Of a DNA stretch of 64,000 nucleotides, positions 52,466 through 62,700 are shown piece by piece. Position 1 is the stretch's first letter, and each line of letters opens with the position of its first letter. Location of the stretch: the NCBI RefSeq assembly GCF_028649655.1, contig NZ_JAQSLN010000004.1, positions 62,001 to 126,000 on the forward strand. The letters are read 5' to 3'. Position numbers and translations under genes: made by a program. This stretch comes from Halobacteriovorax sp. GB3 (GTDB lineage Bacteria; Bdellovibrionota; Bacteriovoracia; Bacteriovoracales; Bacteriovoracaceae). The notes under the pieces are model-generated. The model was not told the DNA's origin and did no database searches. It saw nothing but the letters and a program-made list of their open reading frames with translations.

Positions 52466-54193
52466 TTAAACTTCCATCTTAGTTAAATCTTCTTCAAAAT
52501 TTAAAACACTATTTCCAAGACCAATATTTCTCGTTAATTGATATTGGCAAAAGATTTTGAAGTCATTTATCTTCGATTGGTAAAACTTCTTTTCCTCTTC
52601 ACTAGCACCATCCATCTTATTTACAGCAATGCATGCGTGCTCCAAGAGAAGCCAAGAAACGACTAGATTACCACAATAAGACAAAAAGTCAGTGGCATAT
52701 GAAAGAACACCATTAGTATTTTTTGCGGCCATTAGTTTACTAAAACGCTCAAGCATTTTTTCAGACATCTCCATCGATTTTCCAATCATAGAGATTTCAT
52801 GTGAGAATTGCTTTGCTTCTTCTTTGTTCATTGTATTTTGGATTTTCTTTCCAACAGCAAAGAACGTCTTAGCATTATCTTTTAAAATCTTTCTCATAAT
52901 AAAGTCGATCGCTTGAATTCCGTTAGTTCCTTCATAGATCGTTGCAATTTTTGTATCTCTCGCAAATTGCTCAATTCCATATTCAGTACAATAGCCATAT
53001 CCACCATGAACTTGGATTGCATCAACAGAAACATTAAATCCTTCGTCAGAACAAAAGGCCTTACAAATTGGAGTAAAAAGAGCAATTTCAGCCTCAGCTT
53101 CCTTATCTCCTTTATCTGCCTTATCAAAAAGGTTTGCAGTATAGTAAGACAGAGCTCTCAGTCCTCTTGCCGTCGATCTCATTTTTAAAAGAGTTCTCTT
53201 TACATCTGGTAGGTGAACAAGCTCAGCTCCAAACTGCTTTCTCTCTCTTGCATATTGCTCTGTCATCATATAGCAAAGATTAGCTTGCGCCTCTCCCTGA
53301 AGACCACAGAGTAGTCTTGCTTCGTTCATCATGATGAACATATTTGTCATTCCATCAAATTCTTTACCAATCAGTTCACCAACAGACTCACCTTCATCAC
53401 CAAATGTTAATTCACAAGTGGCAGAACCATGGATTCCCATTTTCTCTTCAATCTTAGTACAACGAACGTTGTTGAATGCACCATTTGTTCCATCTTTATT
53501 GATAAGGTTTTTTGGAACAATAAAAAGAGAAAGTCCTTTCGTACCCTCTGGAGCTCCTGGAGTTCTAGCAAGAACTAAGTGAATATTGTTATCGTAAAGA
53601 TCACTGTCACCACTAGAAATAAAGATTTTAACACCTTTAATATTGTACTTTCCATCTTCTCTTGGAGTCGCAACAGTTTTAGCATTTCCAACATCTGAAC
53701 CTGCTTCCGGCTCAGTTAAACACATTGTTCCACCCCATGTTCCAATCATCATTGGAGGAATGTAGAGGTCTTTTTGTTCTTTCGACCCAACTTTTTCAAT
53801 TACATTCATAGCACCCTGTGAAAGACCATAGTACATTGAGAAACCAACGTTTGCTCCAATGGCCATAGAACTACACGCAATCTTCAAAGCATGAGGAGAT
53901 GGCATTCCACCAATTTCTTCATCATAACCAAGAGCGTACCAACCATTGTCATAGAAAGCTTTATTGGCCTTATGAAAACATTCAGGAACAATGACACCCT
54001 TGTCAGTTAACTTAACCCCAATGTGATCACCTGGTTCACGAGTAGGAAAGATTTCGTTTTCAGTGAACTTATTAAATTGCTCTAAGATATCTTTTAACTC
54101 GGCTTCACCAAGACCAAAGTCATTTTCTTGAATGTTACAAAAGTCGAAGAGATTAAAGTGAACATCATTTAAATCTGTTTTGTAATTGGCCAT
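52466..54193 (-). CDS. Acyl-CoA dehydrogenase
   Basis: 575 aa FAD enzyme. Family signatures: GTWGGTMCLTEPEAGSDVGNAKT (first pattern), EARLLCGLQGEAQA, and the second pattern VHGGYGYCTEYGIEQFARDTKIATIYEGTNGIQA with the catalytic Glu. The extra C-terminal helical region matches the longer FadE12/AidB-side subgroup used in fatty acid beta-oxidation. Likely substrates are acyl-CoAs; chain length is not determinable. A TATAAT -10 lies upstream at 54230-54235. Confidence 0.93.
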   Translation of the reverse strand: MANYKTDLNDVHFNLFDFCNIQENDFGLGEAELKDILEQFNKFTENEIFPTREPGDHIGVKLTDKGVIVPECFHKANKAFYDNGWYALGYDEEIGGMPSPHALKIACSSMAIGANVGFSMYYGLSQGAMNVIEKVGSKEQKDLYIPPMMIGTWGGTMCLTEPEAGSDVGNAKTVATPREDGKYNIKGVKIFISSGDSDLYDNNIHLVLARTPGAPEGTKGLSLFIVPKNLINKDGTNGAFNNVRCTKIEEKMGIHGSATCELTFGDEGESVGELIGKEFDGMTNMFIMMNEARLLCGLQGEAQANLCYMMTEQYARERKQFGAELVHLPDVKRTLLKMRSTARGLRALSYYTANLFDKADKGDKEAEAEIALFTPICKAFCSDEGFNVSVDAIQVHGGYGYCTEYGIEQFARDTKIATIYEGTNGIQAIDFIMRKILKDNAKTFFAVGKKIQNTMNKEEAKQFSHEISMIGKSMEMSEKMLERFSKLMAAKNTNGVLSYATDFLSYCGNLVVSWLLLEHACIAVNKMDGASEEEKKFYQSKINDFKIFCQYQLTRNIGLGNSVLNFEEDLTKMEV

Positions 54194-54229
54194 CTTAAAA
54201 TCCTTTTTTTTAATGAATATACCATTAAT

Positions 54230-54235
54230 ATTATA
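54230..54235 (-). promoter_or_regulatory. -10 element of the acyl-CoA dehydrogenase gene
   Basis: Perfect TATAAT on the minus strand 37 bases before the ATG. The -35 is weak (CTGCAG at 17 bp). Confidence 0.4.
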
Positions 54236-54286
54236 TAGGATTTTTGGATTCTCTGCAGGGCCAATTGCAAGGGGAAAAAAAGAAAA

Positions 54287-54305
54287 GGGGAGCAGAACGC
54301 TCCCC
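54287..54305 (-). terminator. Terminator after the 54324 lipoprotein gene
   Basis: GGGGAGC / GCTCCCC with loop AGAAC (54287-54293, 54299-54305). On the minus strand it is followed by a T-rich run. Confidence 0.85.
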
Positions 54306-54323
54306 TATTAATAAATCGTTTTT

Positions 54324-55037
54324 TTAGTAATCTAGAGGAAGAAGACCATCAAAGTATCTCATTCCATCTTGCCCACCATAACTGTTATAGTCGATCTCTA
54401 GAACAGGGTTGGCTCCAGCAGGTCTCGACAAGTCGAGAAGTCTATAAGTATTCCCATCAATGAGAACAAGTTGAGTTCCACTGATTTGAGATTGATCACT
54501 ATTGTCAATCATAGCAATTAGGTCAGTTAAATGTTGAGCTCTCGTTCCAGAACTTGTCATGACAGATTCAACTTGTCCTGCACTTGTCTCGTAACTTAGA
54601 TTCTTAGCTGTACTTGAACACTTATTTTTATAGTAATCAAGGAATCCAAAAATCTCACTCTTTTTAACAGTACAATTTGATTCTTTATGAGTTAGTTTGT
54701 AACGACTTACACTTGAAGGTGCAGGAAGATTATTTCCATTTATTCCATACTTTAACCAACATAACTGTAGGTTAGACTTACATTCATTATATGAATTAGT
54801 ATATAAAGATCTCGCCGATACAAATTTTCCATTTGAAACAGCCGAACGATATTCAGAAACTGTTGTCGGCCTAGGAACTGAGTTTAAATCAACTCCTTCA
54901 TTTGTTACGACAGTATTATCTGTAACCGTTCCTGTATCAGGACTTGATTGAACTACGTTTTTTGAATCGCTGCCACCGCAACTTGCTAACTGGAATGCCA
55001 TTAGAAGCATTAATAGCCATTTAATATTTGTTTTCAT
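54324..55037 (-). CDS. Lipoprotein of unknown function
   Basis: 237 aa from the ATG at 55037, which has GGAGGAG five bases upstream. Lipoprotein signal peptide ends LASCGG. The mature protein has Cys in ECKSNLQLC, NCTVKK and NKCSST, and a C-terminal beta region (QLVLIDGNTYRLLDLSRP). Not recognised. It is divergent from the delta-60 repeat lipoprotein, separated by the palindrome region. Confidence 0.78.
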   Translation of the reverse strand: MKTNIKWLLMLLMAFQLASCGGSDSKNVVQSSPDTGTVTDNTVVTNEGVDLNSVPRPTTVSEYRSAVSNGKFVSARSLYTNSYNECKSNLQLCWLKYGINGNNLPAPSSVSRYKLTHKESNCTVKKSEIFGFLDYYKNKCSSTAKNLSYETSAGQVESVMTSSGTRAQHLTDLIAMIDNSDQSQISGTQLVLIDGNTYRLLDLSRPAGANPVLEIDYNSYGGQDGMRYFDGLLPLDY

Positions 55038-55052
55038 AACTCTCCTCCACAA

Positions 55053-55403
55053 GCAGTTATTAAAAATTCTTTTGCTAATGTAGAAGCAAAGAGCGTGCCA
55101 AATGGAAGAGCTACTAAGTGACTAAAAGTAGGTATGTAAAAATATCCTAGGCCGTCTAAAGTTTAGACGTATGTTTTCTATACGACAGAGAAAATTATTC
55201 CGAGAGAAATTCTAAAGAAAATTTGTGATTTGACCGACAGATTTAATCGATGGGTTATTTTGAAAAAATACGAGTATTTATCTCACTTAGCCAATTTATC
55301 GGCGATTTAAAAAAATAACTTAGTATTTTTTTGAAAACATTATTTTTTTTAAACAATCAAGTAATCAGGAACGATTGCTTAAACATTTTACATAGGGTTT
55401 AGA
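55053..55403. other. 350-bp divergent intergenic region
   Basis: Very AT-rich, no coding frame. It holds the palindrome at 55153-55169 and overlapping shorter repeat, described separately. The promoters of the two flanking lipoprotein genes should lie here; none matches consensus well. Confidence 0.6.
55153..55169. promoter_or_regulatory. Perfect palindrome, possible operator
   Basis: CGTCTAAA-G-TTTAGACG, an 8-1-8 inverted repeat. A second inverted repeat CGTAT-n7-ATACG (55168-55184) overlaps its end. It is typical of a dimeric regulator site. The regulator is unknown. Confidence 0.55.
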
Positions 55404-57011
55404 ATGAGAATTATCCTCTTATGTCTTCTTTTCACTTCGTGTATCTCTGAACTCCAAGTTCCTTCCGAGGATGTTGTTCTTGTCTGCACCAACGACGGGT
55501 GTCCCAAGAAAAAGGCCCCTGAAGGCCAAGGAGCAACTGATAACAACTCAGATGACAGTTCTGATGACTCAACCCCTGTGCCTACAGTCCCGGATACAGG
55601 TCTGGCCATTGACGATACCTTTGGATCTAGTGGTGAATTAGATATCACCAACTACACGAATAAAATGGTCATTGATAGCAGTGACAATATTTATCTCTCA
55701 AAGTTTATAGTCGACTTTGCAAGTATAAACGCTATGGGTGGATTTGGTGATATGGATCAAAATGAAATCCAAATTGAAAAATATAATGGAAATGGAACCA
55801 CATCACTATTCACTTTTCCAACAACCCCGGGAACTGTTGCAATCAACAACAATCGAGCACAAATCGCTCACAACATTCCAAGCTCTCTTAAAATAACAAG
55901 TACTAATAGGTTACTTTCAACAGTTTCAATGCCACTTGTTGCCTTTCAAGTTTCTTTTGAAATTTTTGGTGGGCTGCTCTTAACAGATACCAGTGGTGTT
56001 CTCGACACAAGTTTTTCAACAACAGGAATTTTAAACTTTGAGAACCATGTTGATCATATTGGTAATCCATTTCCTCCAAACCCACTTTTACCAATTCCAG
56101 CTACAACTCTCGTGGGTGGACCAGCACCAGCAGGAAAACCAACGACCAATTTTGCCTTCTTAGATTCAGTTGAAATTGGCGGTAATTTCTATATTGCGGG
56201 CTTTATCGAAGACGGTGGAGCGATGTCTTATCCAAATGACTATGGAGATGCAAGTAATATTGAAAAGAGAATTCTCTATAAGCTTGATTCTTCAGGTGCT
56301 GTCGATACAACTTTTGGACCGACAAATACGGGTTACTCATTTATGCAGTCAAATGAAGTTGGTGTTGCCACTAGAGCAAATAAAATTGAGGCCCATAGTA
56401 CAGGAGTTATTATTGGAGGAACAAAAGTCTCTAGTGGTTCAAAGTCACTTTATGTTGAAAAATACAATCTCAGTGGTGCCCTTGATACGAGCTTTGGAAC
56501 AGGGGGTATGAGTGAAGTTGGAACACAGACGGCCAATAACGATTTTCGTCTTATCGATATGATTGTCGATGGAACAAATATCTTTCTCGTTTCTCCAAAT
56601 AATATTTACAAACTAGATGCTAGTGGAAGTCTCGTCGGATCATTTGCAACTTCTGGTGTTTTTACAACAGAAAATACTCGCTATTCAATTTATGACGTAG
56701 AAGTTGCTAACTCGAGAGTCTATATCGCTGGTCGCGACACCCAAGATTCACGGGCCTTTGTTATGATTCTCGATCAAAACGGAGCTCCATTAAATGATAT
56801 TGGAAATAGCGGCACGAACTCTAGTATCTATCAATTTTCTGATGCACTAGGAACATTTACGATACCAACAGATGTATCAGCTACGACAGAATTCTATAGT
56901 AACATTACACCGATTTCAATTGGTCTTCAAAGTGATGATGACATCATTGTTTCTTATTATTTAGCGGGATCAAATACAACGCGAGTTGTTCGACTCAACC
57001 TAGTTGAGTAA
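55404..57011 (+). CDS. Lipoprotein with delta-60 repeats (beta-propeller-like)
   Basis: 535 aa. A very short lipoprotein signal peptide (MRIILLCLLFTSC) is followed by a Ser/Asp/Pro-rich linker and repeats with the delta-60 hallmark: VLDTSFSTTG, AVDTTFGPTNTG, ALDTSFGTGG, each about 60 residues. These sequences build beta-propeller-like folds in surface proteins of deltaproteobacteria. The function is unknown; surface binding is likely. Two Cys follow the anchor (CTNDGCPKK). Confidence 0.85.
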   Translation: MRIILLCLLFTSCISELQVPSEDVVLVCTNDGCPKKKAPEGQGATDNNSDDSSDDSTPVPTVPDTGLAIDDTFGSSGELDITNYTNKMVIDSSDNIYLSKFIVDFASINAMGGFGDMDQNEIQIEKYNGNGTTSLFTFPTTPGTVAINNNRAQIAHNIPSSLKITSTNRLLSTVSMPLVAFQVSFEIFGGLLLTDTSGVLDTSFSTTGILNFENHVDHIGNPFPPNPLLPIPATTLVGGPAPAGKPTTNFAFLDSVEIGGNFYIAGFIEDGGAMSYPNDYGDASNIEKRILYKLDSSGAVDTTFGPTNTGYSFMQSNEVGVATRANKIEAHSTGVIIGGTKVSSGSKSLYVEKYNLSGALDTSFGTGGMSEVGTQTANNDFRLIDMIVDGTNIFLVSPNNIYKLDASGSLVGSFATSGVFTTENTRYSIYDVEVANSRVYIAGRDTQDSRAFVMILDQNGAPLNDIGNSGTNSSIYQFSDALGTFTIPTDVSATTEFYSNITPISIGLQSDDDIIVSYYLAGSNTTRVVRLNLVE

Positions 57012-57053
57012 CCCTATATTCCTCAAAATAGTACTGCGATTTAGATTGCAGTA

Positions 57054-58841
57054 CTATTTCTGAAAACTTGGTGGTAATTCTGTTTGAAGGCCTTCATCTC
57101 TAGAAACAGAAGGACTAAACCCGCTTGGTACTTTCTCTGGGTGAGATAAGTCATTTCCTAAAAGACCAACAGAAGTAGATTTTTTATCCCAAAGACCAAA
57201 AGCGATAAACTTTAAAAGATAATCAATTTCCATAGTGCTTAACTTCAAAGGGAAGTGACTATTTGATGGGTTCTGTAGTTTGTAATCGACAAAATTTTGT
57301 GCGTAATAAGGAATGAGCATATCCTTTTGTAAGTATTCATCAAAAAAAGGCTTATGAACATTTCGTCTATTATAGAGAGATGGATTCACTGGTCCTCGTA
57401 AATGGTATTCAATCACATTTTTAAGGGCCGCCAAGCTTCTCTTTTTGAGATCCCCTTCAGTTGTTCCTAGCGCACGTTCAGTACCATGATGATAGTAAGG
57501 ATAAGTTTCTATAATATTTCTAAGAGGTGGTATTCTAAATTTAAAACAATCATCACTCTTGAAAGAACCATTGGCCCTACCAATATCAGGAGCGTAGTTT
57601 GAAGTCTCTAAAACAGAGATTCCTTCAACATGACATTCTGGAACGAGTCCTCGTTGAACGCGTGGTCGACTAAAGAAGCCAGAATCTAAACTTGTTGATT
57701 GAGATTTCTGAGAGAGGGGGCTTCGAACATCAGATTTAACTCCAAGTGAAGAAAAACCATTCCCACCAAAAGTAGCTGTGTCATGACAGTTAATACAACC
57801 GGCTCCCACAACTTCTTTATCTCCAACCTTAATTTTCTTTCCTTGTTCACTCATAAAAATGACAAGGCCTAAGAGCTGATCACGATCTAAACTATTTTCA
57901 CCTTTCATGAATTGGTCATAGGGCGTACGGTTAGAGACATGAGTTAAAACAAAGGCGGATAAAGCCTTCGCAAGATTTAAATCAGTAACCCCACTCTCTC
58001 CGTAAACTTCTTTAAAGGTCTTTTTGTAATAAGGAACCTTTCTAAGTTTTGCGATGGTAATGGCCAGGCATTCATTTCGATTTGGAATCGAACGTGCTCC
58101 ATTTTTTCGATAAAATGGGATTCCACTAATTGCTTCTTTTTGAGCGTTAAAAAAGCCTGTATCAGCTCCAGTATAGTCATCATTAGAGTTACTATGATTG
58201 ATTTTAACGGGAGTATCAAACAAAGGACCTCCACTCGCAAAGATATTTTCTTTGTTATCATTCAAACTGATTGGATTTTTTCCGCACATCTCTTCAGGTG
58301 TATGAATTGGAAGTAAAACTTGAAAATGAATCTTTCCGAATCGGCCATCGTGAAAAAGTCCCACATCTGTAGAATTATTCACTCGATAAACAACATTCAC
58401 AGTGGAAAGACTATTTCTAAACATGAAGTTTCTTCCATGAAATCCAAACCCATCTTGTCCTAAGGTACGATCTAATGAAAGCACTCCTTCACCAAAACCC
58501 TTACCTACGGTATCTCCATTAGGACCACCAACACCAAGCGTTCCAATATTAATCGAATTTCCATCGGCAAAGCCATGATTAGAAAGATGGCAAGTAGCAC
58601 AGCTAACATCATTATTTCGAGATAAAATGGTATCGTTAAAAAGAAAACGGCCAAGCTCCAATTCTTTCGTACTTGGTTTCCTTCCAATGATCTCATAGAG
58701 ATTTGGTTCTTTAAGAACAGGAAGTGTTTTTTTAAAAGATTCACGAATTTCTTGAGATAACTTCTCCTCTTTGAAAGTCTGGCGATCAATACAACTAAAG
58801 AGGAGAAATAATGGAATTAAAAATAAAATTATTTCTTTCAT
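57054..58841 (-). CDS. Di-haem cytochrome c peroxidase/MauG-family lipoprotein
   Basis: 595 aa. Lipoprotein signal peptide with lipobox LLFSC. Haem 1 CATCHLSNHGFADG (C81-H85) and haem 2 GCINCHDTATFGG (about 345) match the two sites of bacterial di-haem peroxidases. Family members reduce peroxide or, like MauG, oxidise amino acid side chains. It is about 200 residues longer than classic CcpA, like the RoxA/MauG-extended types. The ATG overlaps the stop of the prepilin-like gene, so it belongs to the same operon. Confidence 0.85.
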   Translation of the reverse strand: MKEIILFLIPLFLLFSCIDRQTFKEEKLSQEIRESFKKTLPVLKEPNLYEIIGRKPSTKELELGRFLFNDTILSRNNDVSCATCHLSNHGFADGNSINIGTLGVGGPNGDTVGKGFGEGVLSLDRTLGQDGFGFHGRNFMFRNSLSTVNVVYRVNNSTDVGLFHDGRFGKIHFQVLLPIHTPEEMCGKNPISLNDNKENIFASGGPLFDTPVKINHSNSNDDYTGADTGFFNAQKEAISGIPFYRKNGARSIPNRNECLAITIAKLRKVPYYKKTFKEVYGESGVTDLNLAKALSAFVLTHVSNRTPYDQFMKGENSLDRDQLLGLVIFMSEQGKKIKVGDKEVVGAGCINCHDTATFGGNGFSSLGVKSDVRSPLSQKSQSTSLDSGFFSRPRVQRGLVPECHVEGISVLETSNYAPDIGRANGSFKSDDCFKFRIPPLRNIIETYPYYHHGTERALGTTEGDLKKRSLAALKNVIEYHLRGPVNPSLYNRRNVHKPFFDEYLQKDMLIPYYAQNFVDYKLQNPSNSHFPLKLSTMEIDYLLKFIAFGLWDKKSTSVGLLGNDLSHPEKVPSGFSPSVSRDEGLQTELPPSFQK

Positions 58842-59716
58842 TATTTAATAATAATAACACCTGATTCATGAACACCGGTCTGACTGGCGTCACCTCTAAG
58901 GTGCTTCATTGCAACAGGAATTTGTTTATTACAGTTTTTCTTACGTCCAATACAAGGATTTCTTATTGAAAAGATATAAGTTGAAAAGGCGAAAGGATCT
59001 TTGTTTCTATTGAAATATGTCGTAAATCCAGTTCCAAGTAGATAGCGATCATCACCTTGCCCAGGAAAAGATCTTAAAGCCCCTCTTTTAAAAATAAATG
59101 TACGAACACGGTATCTGTCCTCAGGCTCTGCTACAGGACGATTTGAACAGCTTGTCGATGAATTCATCTTACAACACTGAACTGAAAACTGACCATTAGA
59201 TTTCTTATAGAGAAATGGAGCATATTCCAGATCCACAGCTTCTTGAGCACTATATTTTGTGAAGAAATCATCCTTTTCTACACAACGAGTTGCAATGAAT
59301 CCTTTTTTAGTAGGATCTTCTTCATCTACAATTTCATGTGTGAATGAGTTTCTAAAAAAGCTTACGTTAGCACCTGTATCAGTTTTTGTTAAAACCGCTA
59401 GTTGATTAACGTTAGTAACAGAATCGAGATCAGCGATAGTCCATTCTGTCTTTTTTGCTAATTCTAAATCTCCAGACGAATAGAACGATTGATCAAAATT
59501 ATAATTTGACCAAATCAACTTACCACCAACACTATTCATATTTCTCGCAATATCAGTCATTGTTTGGTTTTGAATCGTCTTAGCTTCTGCCTTCTTCTTA
59601 ACATTGTTCATAAGGCCCATACCGTAATTAGCAACAACAGCAATGAAACCAATTATACCAGCAGTAACAACAACTTCCGCGAGAGTAAACCCTCTCTGTC
59701 TACGATGCCCTTCCAT
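58841..59716 (-). CDS. Prepilin-like protein
   Basis: 291 aa. The type IV prepilin site is RQRG|FTLAEVVVTAGIIGF with Glu5 in the right place and a hydrophobic helix after it. The C-terminal globular part has Cys pairs (QCCKMNSSTSC, NPCIGRKKNCN) for disulfides. It is a likely minor pilin or pseudopilin assembled by PilD-type processing. No pilus assembly ATPase or PilD is in the window. Fifteen bases before it is the giant prepilin gene. Confidence 0.85.
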   Translation of the reverse strand: MEGHRRQRGFTLAEVVVTAGIIGFIAVVANYGMGLMNNVKKKAEAKTIQNQTMTDIARNMNSVGGKLIWSNYNFDQSFYSSGDLELAKKTEWTIADLDSVTNVNQLAVLTKTDTGANVSFFRNSFTHEIVDEEDPTKKGFIATRCVEKDDFFTKYSAQEAVDLEYAPFLYKKSNGQFSVQCCKMNSSTSCSNRPVAEPEDRYRVRTFIFKRGALRSFPGQGDDRYLLGTGFTTYFNRNKDPFAFSTYIFSIRNPCIGRKKNCNKQIPVAMKHLRGDASQTGVHESGVIIIK

Positions 59717-59730
59717 GGACGAATCTCCTC

Positions 59731-62700
59731 TTAATTCGATACTCTAAATAAATCGTAATCACGTAATCCAGCTAAAGCAAAAAGCACCATAAATTCCTTA
59801 GAGTCTCTTACTTCAGAATACTTAACTTCTCTTTCACAGAAAGATTTAAAACCTTTTTTCTCAATAGAACCACGACGATTGTAACATAGTTTGAAATCTG
59901 TTCCAGGAGCTTTAACGCTCTTTCCTTCACTAAAACCTAGTTCACTGGCCGCACCATTTACACCAAATTCGATTCCAATAAAAGAATTCTCAGAGGCATC
60001 TAATGAAGAGATAGTAATTGTTTTACTAACTCCAGTTAAGCCTTTCTTATCAGAGCTCATCACAGCTTCGCCTGAAGCAGCGCTGTTAAACATTGAAATA
60101 ACTTCTTCAACTGTATAATCTTTATCTGCTGTACCAGCTTCATTGAACTTAATTTCGATTGTCTTTCTTCCATTAAGCTTTACTTTGAAAATTGAATCAG
60201 GCTTCATTGTAACTTTGATAAAATTACCACCTTCAACCTTTGCTCTTGGGAATCTGAAATGTCCTCTTCCATCAATAACTCGATGATCTCCATCTGATGA
60301 TTCAGGAGAATATTTCGCATTACTCCATAACTTCTCATTTCCTTCAATTGGATATGGTAGCCAAGAGTCATTTGTAACAGTTGAATTAGGCGTTGAAATA
60401 GCGACCCAAACACCATTCACTTCACTAGCTTCATCTATATTTGGATCATGAAATGGAAAATCATGATCAAATTTCTCAACGAGCATCATGGCCTTAAGCC
60501 AACCAAGAGGTGTCGTAGGTGGAACAAATACCCCTCCACTTAACTTACAGCGCTCTTCACCTCTATTAAGATCATTTGCTCCAGAACGACTCAAAAAGAA
60601 ATCATGTGGATAACTCTTCTTACGACATAGAAACTTCATTGCCTTACCAGAAGTTCTTGGAGAATTTGGCTTAATAATTTGTAAACCTTTATATTTAAGA
60701 TGATTTGTTAACATCATTCCATAAGGACCAGAAGCAGGAAGGCTATCTAAGTCCATTTCAAATGAATAATTCTTATAAGCTAATTTACCACTTCCATCGA
60801 AATAGAGAGCAAAATTAGATTTCTTAGATAAATTCGCAACCGCTGGTAGATCTGCAATGACTTGCTTATCCCCATCACGCTTTAGAGCAACCCAAAATTT
60901 CGTTGATGTCGGGATAGAATGCTTCTTAGTCCATCTCTTATAATCCATAACATCTTTACTTGTTTGTGGTGCAAAGAAGAATCCCTGTTGAGCGAGGTTG
61001 ATAAAATCATAATTCGCACCATTTGTTGGAAATGGTAAAGAACTTGATTCCATATAATCATTCAACTCAGCAATAGGAGTTTGCTCCCGCCCCATTTTAA
61101 AACAACGGTCATAAGCTGACTGATACTTAACCTTTGAAATACTTTCAGCTGTACGTGTTACATCTCTAGCGAGAAGATAAGTTCCATAGTTGTAACACAT
61201 AACAGGAAGGTCTTGATCACAATTTTCGTTGAAAAGGACAAGTCCATCACCACTAGCATTCAACTGAGCAGCAATACAAGTTTTTGAAGAATCGGCCCAA
61301 TTTCCACCATCTTTTGTATTATTCTTAAATGGCTGAAGATCCAATACAACATCATTAGGTTCTTTTAAAGAACACTCAGGGATAATTGAGTCTAAAGGTT
61401 GATTTGGTTGCTTATTCATTGGACCAAAAGTACCTAGACCAAACTGATCACAGTTCTTCATATAACAAGCTGTACATCCAACTTGTTCAGTCGTTGATTG
61501 ATTGAAAACCTCTCCTTTAAAATCAGAGAAGGCATAGGAAAGAAAAGGTGCGAAACGCTGTAAATAATCTGAGCCATTTGTATTGTAGTTTGTATTTTCA
61601 TTACAAATATTTCTACAAACATTATTTGCCGATTGAGTTCCTGCACGATCAGTCACTTTTACAACAAGCTCATGTGAACCGCGAACACGAACGGGCATAT
61701 TTTTTTCGGATTTAGCCTTTGATATATCTGCTTGGTCCTCTGGAGAAGCATCGAAGAAGTAATTAACGTGGTAACTTCCTGGACTTTGTCCATTGTCTCC
61801 ACCCTTTTTAATTCTAAATCGGAAGAATGGGTCCATAGAAGTAGAGTTTGTTAACACATTATCTCTGTTATATGAAAGATATGTTTGGTACTCAATGGCA
61901 CCATACTCTCTTTTATTTGAGCTTTCTTGAGGACAACGAAATTTAACCTCATTACATGAACCAAAGATATTTTTCGATGTATCTGTTGTAATAAACTGCC
62001 CAGACTCATCTAAAACTCCCTCCTGAGCCTGACTTCTTCTAAAAGAGATATCAAGAGGGTCTCTTTTGTTTCCAGAGAAACCACTTCTGTTATAGACAGT
62101 ATTTCCATCAGGATCTGAAGCACCTGTACCTGAAAGAGATAATTTAACTGTTTTCCCATTTGAAAGTTTATAATCACAAATACCAACATTTGGTGCCCAA
62201 ATGTAGTTTTTAAGATCTTTTTGAGTTCTAGTTGTTTTCCCTTCTTCAGTGTAATAGACAACAGAATCAACGATAAAACCTACGTTCTTTACATCGGTAT
62301 CAGACTTTAAATATTTCGAAGTTAAAGGTTCAAAAAGACCAATCCCAAGTTTAGCATTCATACTAACTGGCGTAATTTTAACATTAGCAACGAGATCTAA
62401 GTTCTTAAGTTGTTGCTTGGAAAAGCTTAGAGCGTTATCAGATGAAGGTTTAAAACACTTACTCCAAGTATTTTTCATCTTACAATCTTTGGCCGAAGAC
62501 TCTACCCAATTTGGTAAAAAAGTTTCCCAGCGCTTGCCGTTAAAAAGCTTTTCATGATTTTTTAAATTGATATAAATACTTCCCACACCAGGTGAAGAGG
62601 CATCAGATGAGACAAGAGAACAGATCCCTTGATTTCTTAATCCTGTTTTATCTTCTGAAAGAGTTAAGGCCCTTAAAGCTCCCCTAACAATTTCCTGATT

